A stretch of 64,000 nt of DNA from Sphingobium sp. B2D3C (GCF_025961835.1 NZ_JAOQOK010000001.1:3224001-3288000); one strand, 5' to 3'; counted from the stretch's first letter, positions 1 to 9,912 are shown. A program made the numbers and translations. The notes: generated by a model from the sequence alone, not told the origin.

Positions 1-30
1 AGCCTTGATAGGTCCAACAGAGCAGCGAGA

Positions 31-49
31 CCCCGGATCAAGTCCGGGG
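31..49. repeat. Short perfect intergenic hairpin, possible dispersed repeat
   Basis: Two perfect 7-bp arms (CCCCGGA and TCCGGGG) enclose a 5-base loop, in non-coding DNA upstream of the ligA-like gene. Near-identical CCCCGGATCAAGTCCGGGG elements are, from memory, common between genes in sphingomonad and other alphaproteobacterial chromosomes; that is recollection, not a search. There is only one clear copy in this window. It could end a transcript arriving from the left, but no T tract follows. Confidence 0.5.
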
Positions 50-184
50 TGACGGTAGAGGAGGACTGGACAGTCAACTGATTAGGCCCATGCAGGATTC
101 TGCACTGCGGTATCGCGTGTCTGCTGCCCTACGCTCATCACCCCGCTTGATTTCGCAGGCGCACAATGACAAGGGCCTCTGCCA

Positions 185-213
185 TTGGAAAGGCGCAGGC
201 CTTCCATTATATT
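185..213 (+). promoter_or_regulatory. Candidate sigma-70-type promoter for the ligA-ligB pair
   Basis: A -35-like TTGGAA (185-190) and a -10-like TATATT (208-213) are separated by exactly 17 bases. The -10 matches five of six consensus positions and the -35 four of six. Transcription would start near 220, leaving a leader of about 22 bases before the ATG at 242. No operator is obvious. Inferred from sequence only. Confidence 0.45.
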
Positions 214-241
214 CTTCATTCGACCGATCGAAAGGTCCGCC

Positions 242-1517
<1,276 letters not shown>

Positions 1518-1547
1518 GCGGTTTCGCTCTCTTCACAGCGTCTCAGG

Positions 1548-1574
1548 AAAGCCCGGCCTTGCGCCTGGCTTTTT
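1548..1574 (+). terminator. Rho-independent terminator after ligB
   Basis: The stem is AAAGCCCGGC (1548-1557) against GCCTGGCTTT (1563-1572), with one internal mismatch, a 5-base loop and a run of five T ending at 1574. It lies 31 bases after the ligB stop. It should separate the dioxygenase transcript from the methyltransferase gene downstream. Confidence 0.65.
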
Positions 1575-1619
1575 CGTTAGTCGGCCCAGCGTGTCGGTCT
1601 GTCACATAAAGCTTCCTAT

Positions 1620-1639
1620 ATATAAAGAATCCTTTATAT
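1620..1639. promoter_or_regulatory. Perfect inverted repeat, candidate operator upstream of the MetE-like gene
   Basis: ATATAAAG and CTTTATAT are perfect 8-base arms around a 4-base AATC spacer, 48 bases before the chosen start codon. This AT-rich block stands out in a region of roughly 65% GC. The size and symmetry suit a dimeric TetR-, MarR- or GntR-type repressor, and the TATA-like arms could overlap a -10 element. No regulator gene is adjacent, so the protein that binds is unknown. Confidence 0.45.
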
Positions 1640-1687
1640 GATGATTTCGTACGGCGTGCGTTGCGCCGGTTGGAGCTGGAGACTGCC

Positions 1688-2797
1688 ATGACGTCCAAAC
1701 CCCCTTTCCGCGCCGACCATGTCGGCAGCTTCCTGCGCCCGCAGGCGCTTATCGAGGCCCGACACGATCATGCCGCCGGCAAGATCGACGCTGCCGCTCT
1801 GCGCGCGATCGAGGACAAGGCCATTGCCGATGTCGTGGCGTTCCAGGAGAGCGTCGGCGTCAAGGCAGTGACGGACGGCGAGTTCCGCCGCAAATTCTTC
1901 CACACCGACTTCCTGCTGCAGCTCGACGGCATCGAGGAGCAGGGCGGCATGGAAGTGCAGTTCCAGAATGCCATCGGCAAGGACGTGCATTTCGCGCCGC
2001 CCAAGATGGTGGTGACGGGCAAAATTCGCCACGCCAAACCCATTCAGCGCGCGGATTACGAATATCTCGCCAGCGTGGTGAGCGAGACACCCAAGGTGAC
2101 CATTCCCTCGCCGACCATGCTGCATTTCCGCGCCGGGCGCGAAGGGATCAGCGAGACGGTCTACCCTGACATGGCCGATTTCTTCGCGGACGTGGCATCG
2201 GCCTATCAGGAGGAAGTCGCAGATCTGGCCGATGCCGGCTGCCGCTATCTGCAGCTCGATGACACCAATCTGGCCTATCTGTGCGATGACAAGCAGCGCG
2301 AGAATGCCCGCAAGCGCGGCCTCGATCCCGATGACCTGCCGCGCCATTATGCCAAGATGATCAATGATGCGCTGGCCACCGCGCCGGATGACATGTTCAC
2401 GGCGATGCACCTGTGCCGGGGCAACTTCCGCTCCAGCTGGGCTGCCGAGGGTGGCTATGAGCCCGTCGCCGAAATCATGTTCAATGAGGTCGATATCGAC
2501 TCCTTCCTCCTTGAATATGACGATGCGCGCTCGGGCGACTTCGCGCCGCTGCGCTTCCTGCCCAAGGGCAAGATCGTCGTGCTCGGCCTGATCACCACCA
2601 AGCTGGGTGAACTGGAGACCAAGGACGAGGTGAAGCGCCGGATCGACGACGCGACGAAATATGCCTCGCTCGACCAGCTTGCCCTGTCGCCGCAATGCGG
2701 CTTCGCCTCGACCGTCCACGGCAATGACATCGCCTTCGACCAGCAGAAGGCGAAGATGGAACTGGTCGCCGAGGTTGCTCAGGAGGTCTGGGGCTGA
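1688..2797 (+). CDS. MetE C-terminal-domain-like (cobalamin-independent methionine synthase family) methyltransferase
   Basis: A stand-alone relative of the catalytic C-terminal barrel of cobalamin-independent methionine synthase, 369 residues against about 750 for full MetE. Zinc ligands can be placed: His241 and Cys243 (MHLCRGN), Glu276 (LLEYDDARSG) and Cys337 (SPQCGF). The N terminus RADHVGSFLRP is typical of this short family, which lacks the folate-binding N-terminal half. Members transfer a methyl group to a thiol, but the natural donor varies and is often unknown. I chose the ATG at 1688 over a TTG 27 bases upstream because a GGAG motif precedes it. Its place next to ring-cleavage genes suggests a role in recycling methyl groups from methoxy-aromatics. 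That is inference only; a terminator separates the two units. Confidence 0.85.
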   Translation: MTSKPPFRADHVGSFLRPQALIEARHDHAAGKIDAAALRAIEDKAIADVVAFQESVGVKAVTDGEFRRKFFHTDFLLQLDGIEEQGGMEVQFQNAIGKDVHFAPPKMVVTGKIRHAKPIQRADYEYLASVVSETPKVTIPSPTMLHFRAGREGISETVYPDMADFFADVASAYQEEVADLADAGCRYLQLDDTNLAYLCDDKQRENARKRGLDPDDLPRHYAKMINDALATAPDDMFTAMHLCRGNFRSSWAAEGGYEPVAEIMFNEVDIDSFLLEYDDARSGDFAPLRFLPKGKIVVLGLITTKLGELETKDEVKRRIDDATKYASLDQLALSPQCGFASTVHGNDIAFDQQKAKMELVAEVAQEVWG

Positions 2798-2811
2798 CGA
2801 GGACTAGGCGC

Positions 2812-2840
2812 GCGCCCTCCCGTCGCGTGCGGGAGGGGCG
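2812..2840. terminator. GC-rich hairpin between convergent genes
   Basis: CCCTCCCG (2815-2822) pairs perfectly with CGGGAGGG (2830-2837) around a 7-base loop. The hairpin sits in the 49-base gap between the convergent MetE-like and MFS genes. No T run follows on either strand, so it may only help termination or protect 3' ends. Confidence 0.35.
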
Positions 2841-2846
2841 TTGCTC

Positions 2847-4163
2847 CTAGAGCGCCCGATCTGGCGGTAGCACCGCCGGGCCCGGCTCACGCAAATGCGG
2901 GTCCGGGTTCATGTGCAGGCGCGGTCCTTCGTCATCCCAGATGAAGCGCAGGTTGCGGACGCGGATCAGATAGCTCAGGCCAATCGCTGCGGAGAGAAAG
3001 CCCGCCGCGCCGCCGACGCCCATCGCGGCGCGCGCGCCATAGGTGTCGGCGACCCAGCCGATCAGCGGCGCGCCGAGCGGCAGGCCGCCCAAGGTGATCG
3101 CGACATAGATGGCCATCACCCGCCCGCGCATCGCCCGGTCCGTCGCCAACTGGACGAAGCCGTTGGATGAGGTGAGCGAGGTCTGTGCTGCCAGCCCCAC
3201 GCCGATCAGCACCAGTCCGAACAGGATATAGCTTGGCGAGAGCGCGGCGGCGGTCATGAAACAGCCGAACAGGAAGGTGCCGATAACGGCATGATGCATC
3301 CGCGGCCGGTCGCGACGGGCGGTCAGCAAGGCGCCGGTGACCGAGCCGATCGCCATGATGGAGGTCAGCAGGCCATATTCGCTGGCGCCCTGCTGATAGA
3401 CGGTCGCCGCCATCACGCTGATGAAAATGCCGAAGTTCATGCCCAGCGTGCCGAAGAAGAACAGCATCAGGAACACGGTGCGAATGTCCGGTCGCCCGGC
3501 CACATAGCGAAAGCCGTCGAGCAGCCGGCTCACCCCGCGCGGCTGCGCGGCCGCATGGGCATGCCGCGTCACCCGCACATTGAGCAGGCCGGTGGTGACG
3601 ATCAGGTAGGAGAGCCCGTTGATCACGAACACCCAGCCGGTGCCCACCAGCGCGATGCACAGGCCCGCCAGTGCCGGTCCGATCATGCGGGCGGTCTGGA
3701 AGGCCGTGCTGTTCATGGCCACCGCGTTGCCGATGATCTCGTCCCCCACCAGATCGGAGACGAAGCTGTGCCGCGCGGGCGCCTCAAACGCCATGCAGCA
3801 GCCCAGCGCGAAGCCGAAGATGTAGACGTGCCAGAGCTCCGCCAGACCCGAAATGATCAGCGCGCCGAGGCTGAGCGCCAGCAGAGTCTGGAAACACTGG
3901 ATGGTGATGAGCAGCTTGCGCCGGTCGACATGGTCGGCGACCGATCCGGTCACCGCCACAAGCAGCACCTGCGGCAGGAACTGCAGTGCGGTGAGAATGC
4001 CGACCGCGCCAGCGCTATGATCGGTCAGTTCGGTGAGCACCAGCCATGTCTGGGCCGTGCCCTGCATCCAGGTGCCGATGTTGGAAAAGAGATTGGTGCT
4101 GACCCACAGCCGGAAGTTGCGGTTGGAGAGGGAGCGAAACATGCCATTGCCGCCTGACCTCAT
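2847..4163 (-). CDS. Major facilitator superfamily exporter (EntS/MFS_3-like)
   Basis: A 438-residue inner-membrane transporter with about 12 hydrophobic segments. The start LSNRNFRLWVSTNLFSNIGT and the cytoplasmic loop VADHVDRRKLL are typical of the enterobactin-exporter-like MFS_3 group, which mostly pumps siderophores, drugs or other small molecules outward. I took the ATG at 4163 because AGAGGAGG lies six bases upstream; longer reading would run into the rlmE gene. The C terminus carries a short proline- and arginine-rich tail. There is no siderophore biosynthesis gene or dedicated regulator beside it, so the substrate cannot be named. It lies 148 bases downstream of rlmE on the same strand and may be read from that operon. 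Confidence 0.8.
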   Translation of the reverse strand: MRSGGNGMFRSLSNRNFRLWVSTNLFSNIGTWMQGTAQTWLVLTELTDHSAGAVGILTALQFLPQVLLVAVTGSVADHVDRRKLLITIQCFQTLLALSLGALIISGLAELWHVYIFGFALGCCMAFEAPARHSFVSDLVGDEIIGNAVAMNSTAFQTARMIGPALAGLCIALVGTGWVFVINGLSYLIVTTGLLNVRVTRHAHAAAQPRGVSRLLDGFRYVAGRPDIRTVFLMLFFFGTLGMNFGIFISVMAATVYQQGASEYGLLTSIMAIGSVTGALLTARRDRPRMHHAVIGTFLFGCFMTAAALSPSYILFGLVLIGVGLAAQTSLTSSNGFVQLATDRAMRGRVMAIYVAITLGGLPLGAPLIGWVADTYGARAAMGVGGAAGFLSAAIGLSYLIRVRNLRFIWDDEGPRLHMNPDPHLREPGPAVLPPDRAL

Positions 4164-4311
4164 GCCGCCTCCTCTATCCTGTTCCGGCACAACGCCCGAC
4201 GCGGCGTCTGGTCGCATGTCCATGCGGGTGAGCGACGCTGCTTGCCCGCGCAGTGGCCGGCCAAATGGCGCTAGTCCCCTTGTGCGGTCCGGGTCAACCG
4301 CACAACCGCCT

Positions 4312-4983
4312 TTATGGCGCCTGCCGGCCCTTGAACCCCTGCGCGACGACGAACCACTCCACCGACCCTTTGCGGCTGGACGGCGGCTTGGCGTGCTTGA
4401 CGGTGCGAAAGGCCGCCTTGAGCTGGCGCAGCAGGCCATCGTCCGTGCCGCCGGCAAAGACCTTTGCGACGAAGGCGCCGCCGGGCCGCAGGGTCTGCAT
4501 CGCGAAATCGGCGGCCGCCTCGACCAGGCCCATGGTGCGCAGATGGTCCGTCTGCTGGTGGCCGACCGTATTGGCCGCCATGTCCGACAGGACCAGATCC
4601 GGCGCGGCGCCCAGTTCCGCGATCAACTGGTCGGGGGCTTGGTCTGCCATGAAGTCCATCTGGAGCAGGGTCACATCGGGCAGCGGCTCGATGGGCAGAA
4701 GGTCGATGCCCACGACCTTCGCTTTGGGCAGCACCTTCCGTACCACCTGCGTCCAGCCGCCCGGCGCTGCGCCCAGATCGACGACATGGCGGACATCCTT
4801 GAGCAGGCCGAACTTCTCGTCCAGCTCCAGCAGCTTGTAGGCGGCGCGGCTGCGATAGCCCTCCGCCTTGGCCCGCTTCACATAGGGGTCGTTCAGCTGG
4901 CGTTGCAGCCAGCGCGTCGATTGGGCCGTGCGCCCGCGTGCCGTGCGCACGCGCGTCCCGACAGATTTGTCACCTCTGGCCAT
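4312..4983 (-). CDS. rlmE: 23S rRNA (uridine-2552 2'-O)-methyltransferase
   Basis: FtsJ/RlmE methylates the ribose of U2552 in the A loop of 23S rRNA late in 50S assembly, using S-adenosylmethionine. The protein is 223 residues. The K-D-K-E catalytic tetrad can be placed at Lys50 (SRAAYKL), Asp134 (LSDMA), Lys174 (FVAKVF) and Glu209 (SVEWFVV). The SAM-binding motif DLGAAPGGWTQ is at 69-79. An N-terminal basic stretch of about 25 residues precedes the fold, as is common in alphaproteobacteria. Its ATG overlaps the stop codon of the upstream ppx/gppA gene (TAATG), so the two are translationally coupled. Confidence 0.95.
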   Translation of the reverse strand: MARGDKSVGTRVRTARGRTAQSTRWLQRQLNDPYVKRAKAEGYRSRAAYKLLELDEKFGLLKDVRHVVDLGAAPGGWTQVVRKVLPKAKVVGIDLLPIEPLPDVTLLQMDFMADQAPDQLIAELGAAPDLVLSDMAANTVGHQQTDHLRTMGLVEAAADFAMQTLRPGGAFVAKVFAGGTDDGLLRQLKAAFRTVKHAKPPSSRKGSVEWFVVAQGFKGRQAP

Positions 4984-6053
4984 TATCCCAGGTCCCGGCT
5001 TGAGGCGCTGTCCGTCAGCGCACGGAGAATCCCTTCGCGAATACCGCGATCGGCGACGCCCAGCCGGTCTGCCGGCCAGATGTCGAGAATGCTTTCCAAG
5101 ATGGCGCAGCCCGCCACCACCAGATCGGCGCGCTCGTCGCCGATGCAGGGCTGGGCGATGCGCTCCGCTATGCTCATGGTGGACAGGCGGCCGGCGATTT
5201 CCCGCATGGCATCGGCCGGCACGGTCAGCCCGTCGATCGCCTTGCGATCATAGCGGGGCAGGCCCAGATGGACGCTGGCGAGCGTGGTGACAGTGCCGGA
5301 CGTGCCGAGCAGGCGCACCGGCCCGGTCTTGGGCAGCCGCTCGGCAAAGGCGGCAAAAGCTTCGCGCATCCGCCGGAGCATTTCGGCATAGGCGGCGGCG
5401 CGCTCGCTGGCGGTGTCGCCATGGCCGGCCACGGCTTCCGCCAGCGACACGACGCCATGCGGCGCGCTGTGCCAGTCGACGATGCGCAACTGGTCGCCAT
5501 CGCCATCGAGCAGCACCAGCTCGGTCGAACCCCCGCCGATGTCGAAGATGAGCGCCGGGCCTTCGCCACGTTCCAGCAGCGCCTTACAGCCGAGGACCGC
5601 AAGCCGCGCTTCCTCGCGGGGCGAAATGATGTCGAGCATGATGCCGGTTTCGCGCTGCACCCGGTCCACGAAGGCGCGCCCGTTCTCTGCCTGCCGGCAG
5701 GCTTCGGTCGCGACAGAGCGGGCCAGCACCACGCGGCGGCGGCGCAGCTTCTCGGCGCAGACGGAGAGGGCGGACAAGGTGCGGTCGATCGCGGCGTCAG
5801 ACAAGCGCCCGGTGGCGGAAAGGCCTTCGCCAAGGCGAACGATGCGGGAAAAGGCGTCGACGATCACGAAGCGGTCGCCATCCGGCCGCGCAATGAGCAG
5901 GCGGCAATTGTTGGTGCCGAGGTCGAGCGCAGCCAGATTGCCGCGCGGCAGCGGACGATTGAAGGACCGCGCCTTCTGTTTCGCGCCCCCGGCAGACACC
6001 AGTGTGCCGGGCTCCTGCCCCATGCGCGGCGCGGGCGTCGCCTTATGCGCCAT
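4983..6053 (-). CDS. Ppx/GppA family exopolyphosphatase / pppGpp phosphatase
   Basis: A 356-residue member of the ASKHA-fold Ppx/GppA family, which hydrolyses the terminal phosphate of inorganic polyphosphate or converts pppGpp to ppGpp. The two phosphate-binding motifs are visible: LDLGTNNCRLLIA at about 43-55 and IFDIGGGSTEL near 165. It has only the catalytic two-domain core (about 310 residues) after a basic N-terminal tail of about 38 residues. It lacks the HD-like C-terminal half of E. coli Ppx and GppA. The ATG at 6053 was chosen because an AAGGTCAAGAAG stretch precedes it; upstream in-frame codons look non-coding. It is coupled to rlmE by a TAATG junction. Polyphosphate and pppGpp as substrates cannot be told apart from sequence. 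Confidence 0.88.
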   Translation of the reverse strand: MAHKATPAPRMGQEPGTLVSAGGAKQKARSFNRPLPRGNLAALDLGTNNCRLLIARPDGDRFVIVDAFSRIVRLGEGLSATGRLSDAAIDRTLSALSVCAEKLRRRRVVLARSVATEACRQAENGRAFVDRVQRETGIMLDIISPREEARLAVLGCKALLERGEGPALIFDIGGGSTELVLLDGDGDQLRIVDWHSAPHGVVSLAEAVAGHGDTASERAAAYAEMLRRMREAFAAFAERLPKTGPVRLLGTSGTVTTLASVHLGLPRYDRKAIDGLTVPADAMREIAGRLSTMSIAERIAQPCIGDERADLVVAGCAILESILDIWPADRLGVADRGIREGILRALTDSASSRDLG

Positions 6054-6211
6054 GACTTCTTGACCTTCTCTTCCGGCGGGACTTCCGCCGGGACTTGCCA
6101 CCACGCTAGACGTGCGTGGCGGGCGACGCAAGGTGGCTGCCATGCTCCGAACGATGAGGGTGGAAAATCGCCTTGACCGCAGGCAGTCCGCGCCCTATCT
6201 GCGCCCGCTCT

Positions 6212-6285
6212 TGCCCCGTCGTCTAAAGGTAAGACTACGGACTCTGACTCCGTCAATCGAGGTTCGAATCCTCGCGGGGCATCCA
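6212..6285 (+). tRNA. tRNA-Gln (anticodon CTG)
   Basis: A full cloverleaf can be folded. The acceptor arms are TGCCCCG (6212-6218) and CGGGGCA (6275-6281). The D stem is GTCT/AGAC, the anticodon stem ACGGA/TCCGT with loop CTCTGAC, and the T stem CGAGG/CCTCG with loop TTCGAAT. The anticodon CTG reads CAG, so the tRNA carries glutamine. The 3' CCA is encoded (6283-6285). It stands alone between ppx/gppA and lolA, both on the other strand. No integrase gene or duplicated tRNA end lies nearby, so it is not visibly used as an attachment site. Confidence 0.96.
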
Positions 6286-6357
6286 GCTTTTCAGATCATC
6301 GCGACCGCGTCCGCCCCTTTCGGGGTGGCGCGGCTGGTCGCCGGTTTCGCGGCCGGA

Positions 6358-7014
6358 TCAGCGCGGGCCGCGGGTTCCGCGCGGGTCGCGCCAGCGGAAG
6401 GCCGAATCGGCAATGGGCGCGCCATATTTGAGGTTGCTCAGGCGAATGTTGGTGCGGTTACCCTGCGCATCCAGCGCCACCCAGCCATAGAGGGAGAGCC
6501 CACCCGGCACGCCGGCCTTGCGGGTGAAGATGAGCGTGATCACGCCATATTCGGGATGCTGGGGATCGCGCACTTCCACCGAGACGACGCGCGGATCGCC
6601 CGTGTCGACGATCTTGCCATAGCGGGTGATGTCGCGCTTGGGGTCGAGCAATGCGCCGAGCGGTGAATTGCGGATCGGCCAGCGCTGCACCTGCGCAACC
6701 TGATAGTCGATCATGTAGAGCGAGCTGCCGTCGGCAACGATGAGCAGATCGCCGGCGCCATAATCGAAGCGGATCTTGCCCGGCTGCTTCCAGAGCAGCT
6801 TGCCGTTCTGCACCTGCCCGTTGCGGTCGGTTTGGGTGAAGTCGCCGCTCAGCGTGGTGATGCCGCGAACCGCCGTGCTGACGCTCGCGAGGTCGCTCGA
6901 CCTCGCGGCTTGCGCCGCCACCGGGCTGGCCGGCACCAAGGCCGGCGCCGCGAGCGCGGTCAGCAGCAGAGAGAGGGTGGCGGAACGCCGGGTGAATTTG
7001 GGAAGTCTGATCAT
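6358..7014 (-). CDS. lolA: Outer-membrane lipoprotein carrier protein
   Basis: LolA is the periplasmic chaperone that takes lipoproteins from the LolCDE transporter and hands them to the outer membrane. The 218-residue product begins with a signal peptide: basic residues, then SATLSLLLTALAAPAL, with a likely cut after PVAAQA near residue 36. The mature part shows the family pattern: GDFTQTDRNG, GKLLWKQPGKIRFDY, and the DPKRD and YGVITLIFTR segments. The C terminus ends in WRDPRGTRGPR, an unusually basic tail. It lies 93 bases downstream of ftsK on the same strand, the ftsK-lolA order seen in many alphaproteobacteria, so it is probably read through from ftsK. Confidence 0.92.
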   Translation of the reverse strand: MIRLPKFTRRSATLSLLLTALAAPALVPASPVAAQAARSSDLASVSTAVRGITTLSGDFTQTDRNGQVQNGKLLWKQPGKIRFDYGAGDLLIVADGSSLYMIDYQVAQVQRWPIRNSPLGALLDPKRDITRYGKIVDTGDPRVVSVEVRDPQHPEYGVITLIFTRKAGVPGGLSLYGWVALDAQGNRTNIRLSNLKYGAPIADSAFRWRDPRGTRGPR

Positions 7015-7107
7015 CGCGCCCGGATAGGTCCCTGCCGTTGAATATCCACTGAATGCCGCGCGCCGCAGCGCGTTCCCGCGCCCGGGGGGCGAGGCAATCG
7101 GCCGCTC

Positions 7108-9438
7108 TTACTTGGGATTGCCCATTTCGTCGCGCAGCACTTCCCGGCGGCCGACATGGTTGGGCGCGCCGACCATGCCTTCATTTTCCATCCGCTCAAT
7201 GAGGCGCGCCGCGCTGTTATAGCCGATGCGCATCTGGCGCTGGAGCCAACTGGTCGAGGCCTTCTGGTTCTCGAACACGAGCTGGCAGGCCTTGCGGAAC
7301 AGCTTGGCATCGGCGCTGTCATCGCCGAGATCGACGCCATCGAGCGCGAAGCTGCCATCTTCCGGCTCCTCGGTGACGGCGGAGATGTAATCCGGCTGGC
7401 CCTTGGAGCGCCAATGATCGGCGACCCCGCGCACCTCGTCATCGCTCACGAACGGCCCGTGGACGCGCATCAGGCCCTTGCCGCTCGCCATGTAGAGCAT
7501 GTCGCCCTTGCCCAGCAGCTGCTCGGCGCCCTGCTCGCCCAGGATGGTGCGGCTGTCGATCTTCGAGGTGACGAAGAAGCTGATGCGGGTCGGCAGGTTC
7601 GCCTTGATGACGCCCGTGATGACGTCGACCGACGGGCGCTGCGTCGCGAGGATGAGGTGGATGCCGGCGGCACGCGCCTTCTGAGCGAGGCGCTGGATCA
7701 GGAATTCGACTTCCTTGCCGGCCGTCATCATCAGGTCGGCCAGCTCGTCGACCACCACCACGATCTGTGGCAGCGGCTGATAATCCAGCTCCTCTTCTTC
7801 GTAGATCGGCTGGCGAGTCTGTTCGTCGAAGCCGATTTGCACGCGGCGGCCGAGCGATTTGCCCTTGGCACGGGCGCCGCGGACCTTCTCATTGTAGCCG
7901 GCGAGGTTACGCACGCCGATGGAGGCCATCATGCGATAGCGATCCTCCATCTGCTCGACAGCCCATTTGAGCGCGCGGATGGCCTTGGCCGGCTCGGTGA
8001 CGACCGGGGAGAGCAGATGCGGGATGTTGTCGTAGATGCTCAGTTCCAGCATCTTCGGGTCGATCATGATGAGGCGCAGATCGTCCGGCGTCATCCGGTA
8101 GAGCAGCGAGAGCAGCATGGTGTTGAGGCCGACCGACTTGCCCGAGCCGGTCGTACCCGCGACGAGCAGATGCGGCATTCCGGCGAGATCGGCGATCACC
8201 GGCTCGCCGAAGATGTTCTTGCCAAGGATGATGGGCAGGCCCCCCTTCTGCTCGGCGAACTGCTGGCTGGTGATGAGCTGGTGCAGCACCACGGATTCGC
8301 GGTCCGCATTGGGCAGCTCGATGCCGATCACCGTCCGCCCCGGAATGGTGGCGACGCGCGCCGAGAGCGCCGACATGTTGCGGGCGATGTCGTCGGCGAG
8401 CTGGATGACGCGGCTGGCCTTGATGCCCGGGGCCGGCTCCAGCTCATACATGGTGACGACGGGGCCGGGGCGCACCTCGGTGATCGCGCCCTTGACGTGG
8501 AAGTCATCGAGCACGCTTTCCAGCAGCCGCGCATTACGCTCCAGGCCGGGCCGGTCGATCTTGCTGACCGCGCTGGCGGGCGCGGGCGACAGCAGGTCGG
8601 GAGAGGGCAGCGCGCCATTGCCGAACAGGTCTTCCTGTCCCGAAACCGGGCCGAACGCCTTGGGAATGGCGGCGCTGCTCGGCGACTGGATGGTGATCGG
8701 CTGGCGGGGTGTGGTGTCCACCGGGCGGCGTGGTTCCGCCTCGCGTTCGGGATGCGGGTCGCGTTCGGGCTCGGCGACATCTAGGCTGCCAGCTTTCGCC
8801 GTTCGCAAGGAGCCAAGGCTGGAGAGCAGCGGCAGGGCGGGGCGGGCGAGATGCCAAAGCGGCTTTTCGAGCGCGAGGCTGCGGACCCACAGCCATAGGC
8901 CGGAGGCAATGAACGCCGCCAGCAGCAGCCATTGCAGAATGAGGTCGGCGGTTTCGCCAAGGCGCGCCGTCAGGGCCGTGAGGCCGTGGGCGAACAGGAA
9001 GCCGATGACGCCGCCCCAGCGGGCCGGCAGCCCGACCAGCGGTTCGGGCTGGGCGATCCACAGGCCGGTGCCGATGAGCAGCAGGCCGCCGAGACATTTG
9101 GCGATCTGGCCCTGCCAGCCGCTCATGTCTGCATCGGCCCACAGGCGCCGCGCGAAGACGAGGATGAAGGGCAGCAACAGCAAGGCAGGCAGGCCGGCGA
9201 AGGTGAAGAGAATATCCGCTGCCCAGGCACCGGCGGCGCCCATCAAATTGCGCGTCTCCGGCCCGGCCGCGGTGTTCAGCGCTTGGTCGCTCACCTTGTA
9301 GCTGAGCAGCGCGAGCAGGAGGAACAGCGCCAGCGCGTACAGCCCGACCGAGCCAGCAAAGGTGCCGATGCGGATCAGGCTCCGGCGCAGCATCGCCTGC
9401 CATTCGGGGGTCCGATTCATCGGTGCCCGACTTGCCAT
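7108..9438 (-). CDS. ftsK: DNA translocase FtsK (cell division / chromosome segregation)
   Basis: FtsK pumps DNA through the closing septum and activates XerCD at dif. The 776-residue product has an N-terminal membrane domain with about four hydrophobic segments (roughly 20-200) and a short Pro/Arg-rich linker (about 210-290), much shorter than in E. coli. A RecA-like motor follows, with Walker A GTTGSGKSVG near 427 and Walker B IVVVVDELADLMM near 561. The gamma winged-helix domain at the end (IGYNSAARLIERMENEG) is the part that reads KOPS in other species. I chose the ATG at 9438, nine bases after AAGGAG, over a GTG six bases upstream that would sit too close to it. Confidence 0.96.
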   Translation of the reverse strand: MASRAPMNRTPEWQAMLRRSLIRIGTFAGSVGLYALALFLLLALLSYKVSDQALNTAAGPETRNLMGAAGAWAADILFTFAGLPALLLLPFILVFARRLWADADMSGWQGQIAKCLGGLLLIGTGLWIAQPEPLVGLPARWGGVIGFLFAHGLTALTARLGETADLILQWLLLAAFIASGLWLWVRSLALEKPLWHLARPALPLLSSLGSLRTAKAGSLDVAEPERDPHPEREAEPRRPVDTTPRQPITIQSPSSAAIPKAFGPVSGQEDLFGNGALPSPDLLSPAPASAVSKIDRPGLERNARLLESVLDDFHVKGAITEVRPGPVVTMYELEPAPGIKASRVIQLADDIARNMSALSARVATIPGRTVIGIELPNADRESVVLHQLITSQQFAEQKGGLPIILGKNIFGEPVIADLAGMPHLLVAGTTGSGKSVGLNTMLLSLLYRMTPDDLRLIMIDPKMLELSIYDNIPHLLSPVVTEPAKAIRALKWAVEQMEDRYRMMASIGVRNLAGYNEKVRGARAKGKSLGRRVQIGFDEQTRQPIYEEEELDYQPLPQIVVVVDELADLMMTAGKEVEFLIQRLAQKARAAGIHLILATQRPSVDVITGVIKANLPTRISFFVTSKIDSRTILGEQGAEQLLGKGDMLYMASGKGLMRVHGPFVSDDEVRGVADHWRSKGQPDYISAVTEEPEDGSFALDGVDLGDDSADAKLFRKACQLVFENQKASTSWLQRQMRIGYNSAARLIERMENEGMVGAPNHVGRREVLRDEMGNPK

Positions 9439-9594
9439 TGCCACTCACTCCTTCGTCCGGCGCGGCGGGGTCACGCATGCGCCGTGCCCGAAATGTTCCG
9501 CGCGGCGACAATCCTCTTTCACGGACTCGGCGTCAAGAGTCCCCGGTTTTTCGGCATGCTGGGCGCGCTACGGCCGACGCCGAGACTGCCAGCC

Positions 9595-9912
9595 TCACCG
9601 GCGAGGCGGTTCCCCGGTGCGAGTGGCGTTCCCGATTTCCAGCGTGTCGATCCGCAGCCGGCTGATACGGGCCTGTCCGATGCGCAGCCGCCCGATGGCG
9701 AGCGCGCCGATCATAATTGCGCCCATGGCAAGGGCACCCAACGCGAACGCGCCGACCGCAACTGCGCCGGTCGCTGAGGCCCCCGTCGCCGTCGCACCGG
9801 TTGCCACTGCACCCGTGGCGCTGGCGTCCGTGAACCGTGACGCAGCCTGCGTCTGCGGCGCGCGCAGATCGCGGCTCGGCGCGGACGGGGCCATGTCGGG
9901 CCGGTCGGTCAT
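9595..9912 (-). CDS. Quasi-pentapeptide repeat protein coupled to ispG
   Basis: A 105-residue protein of unknown function. After a polar start of about 28 residues, residues 29-93 form thirteen consecutive five-residue units. Glycine is at the fifth position in eleven of them ([15 protein letters not shown] ... [10 protein letters not shown]), ending in [13 protein letters not shown]. The first units are Ala/Thr-rich, the middle ones hydrophobic and the last ones charged. Five-residue periodicity suggests a narrow right-handed beta-helix like pentapeptide-repeat proteins, but the consensus differs from A(D/N)LXX. The start overlaps the ispG stop (ATGA), which argues strongly that it is translated. 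Real function unknown; a membrane-associated structural role is possible because the middle of the array is very hydrophobic. Confidence 0.7.
   Translation of the reverse strand: MTDRPDMAPSAPSRDLRAPQTQAASRFTDASATGAVATGATATGASATGAVAVGAFALGALAMGAIMIGALAIGRLRIGQARISRLRIDTLEIGNATRTGEPPRR

Noticed and set aside
6212..6285. tRNA-Gln as an integration site for a mobile element
   Set aside because: No integrase, no repeated tRNA 3' end and no shift in gene content on either side; flanking genes are normal housekeeping genes.
7156..8784. A 542-codon plus-strand frame across ftsK
   Set aside because: Antisense shadow of the FtsK motor domain; rich in His, Asp, Arg and Ala with no recognisable fold.
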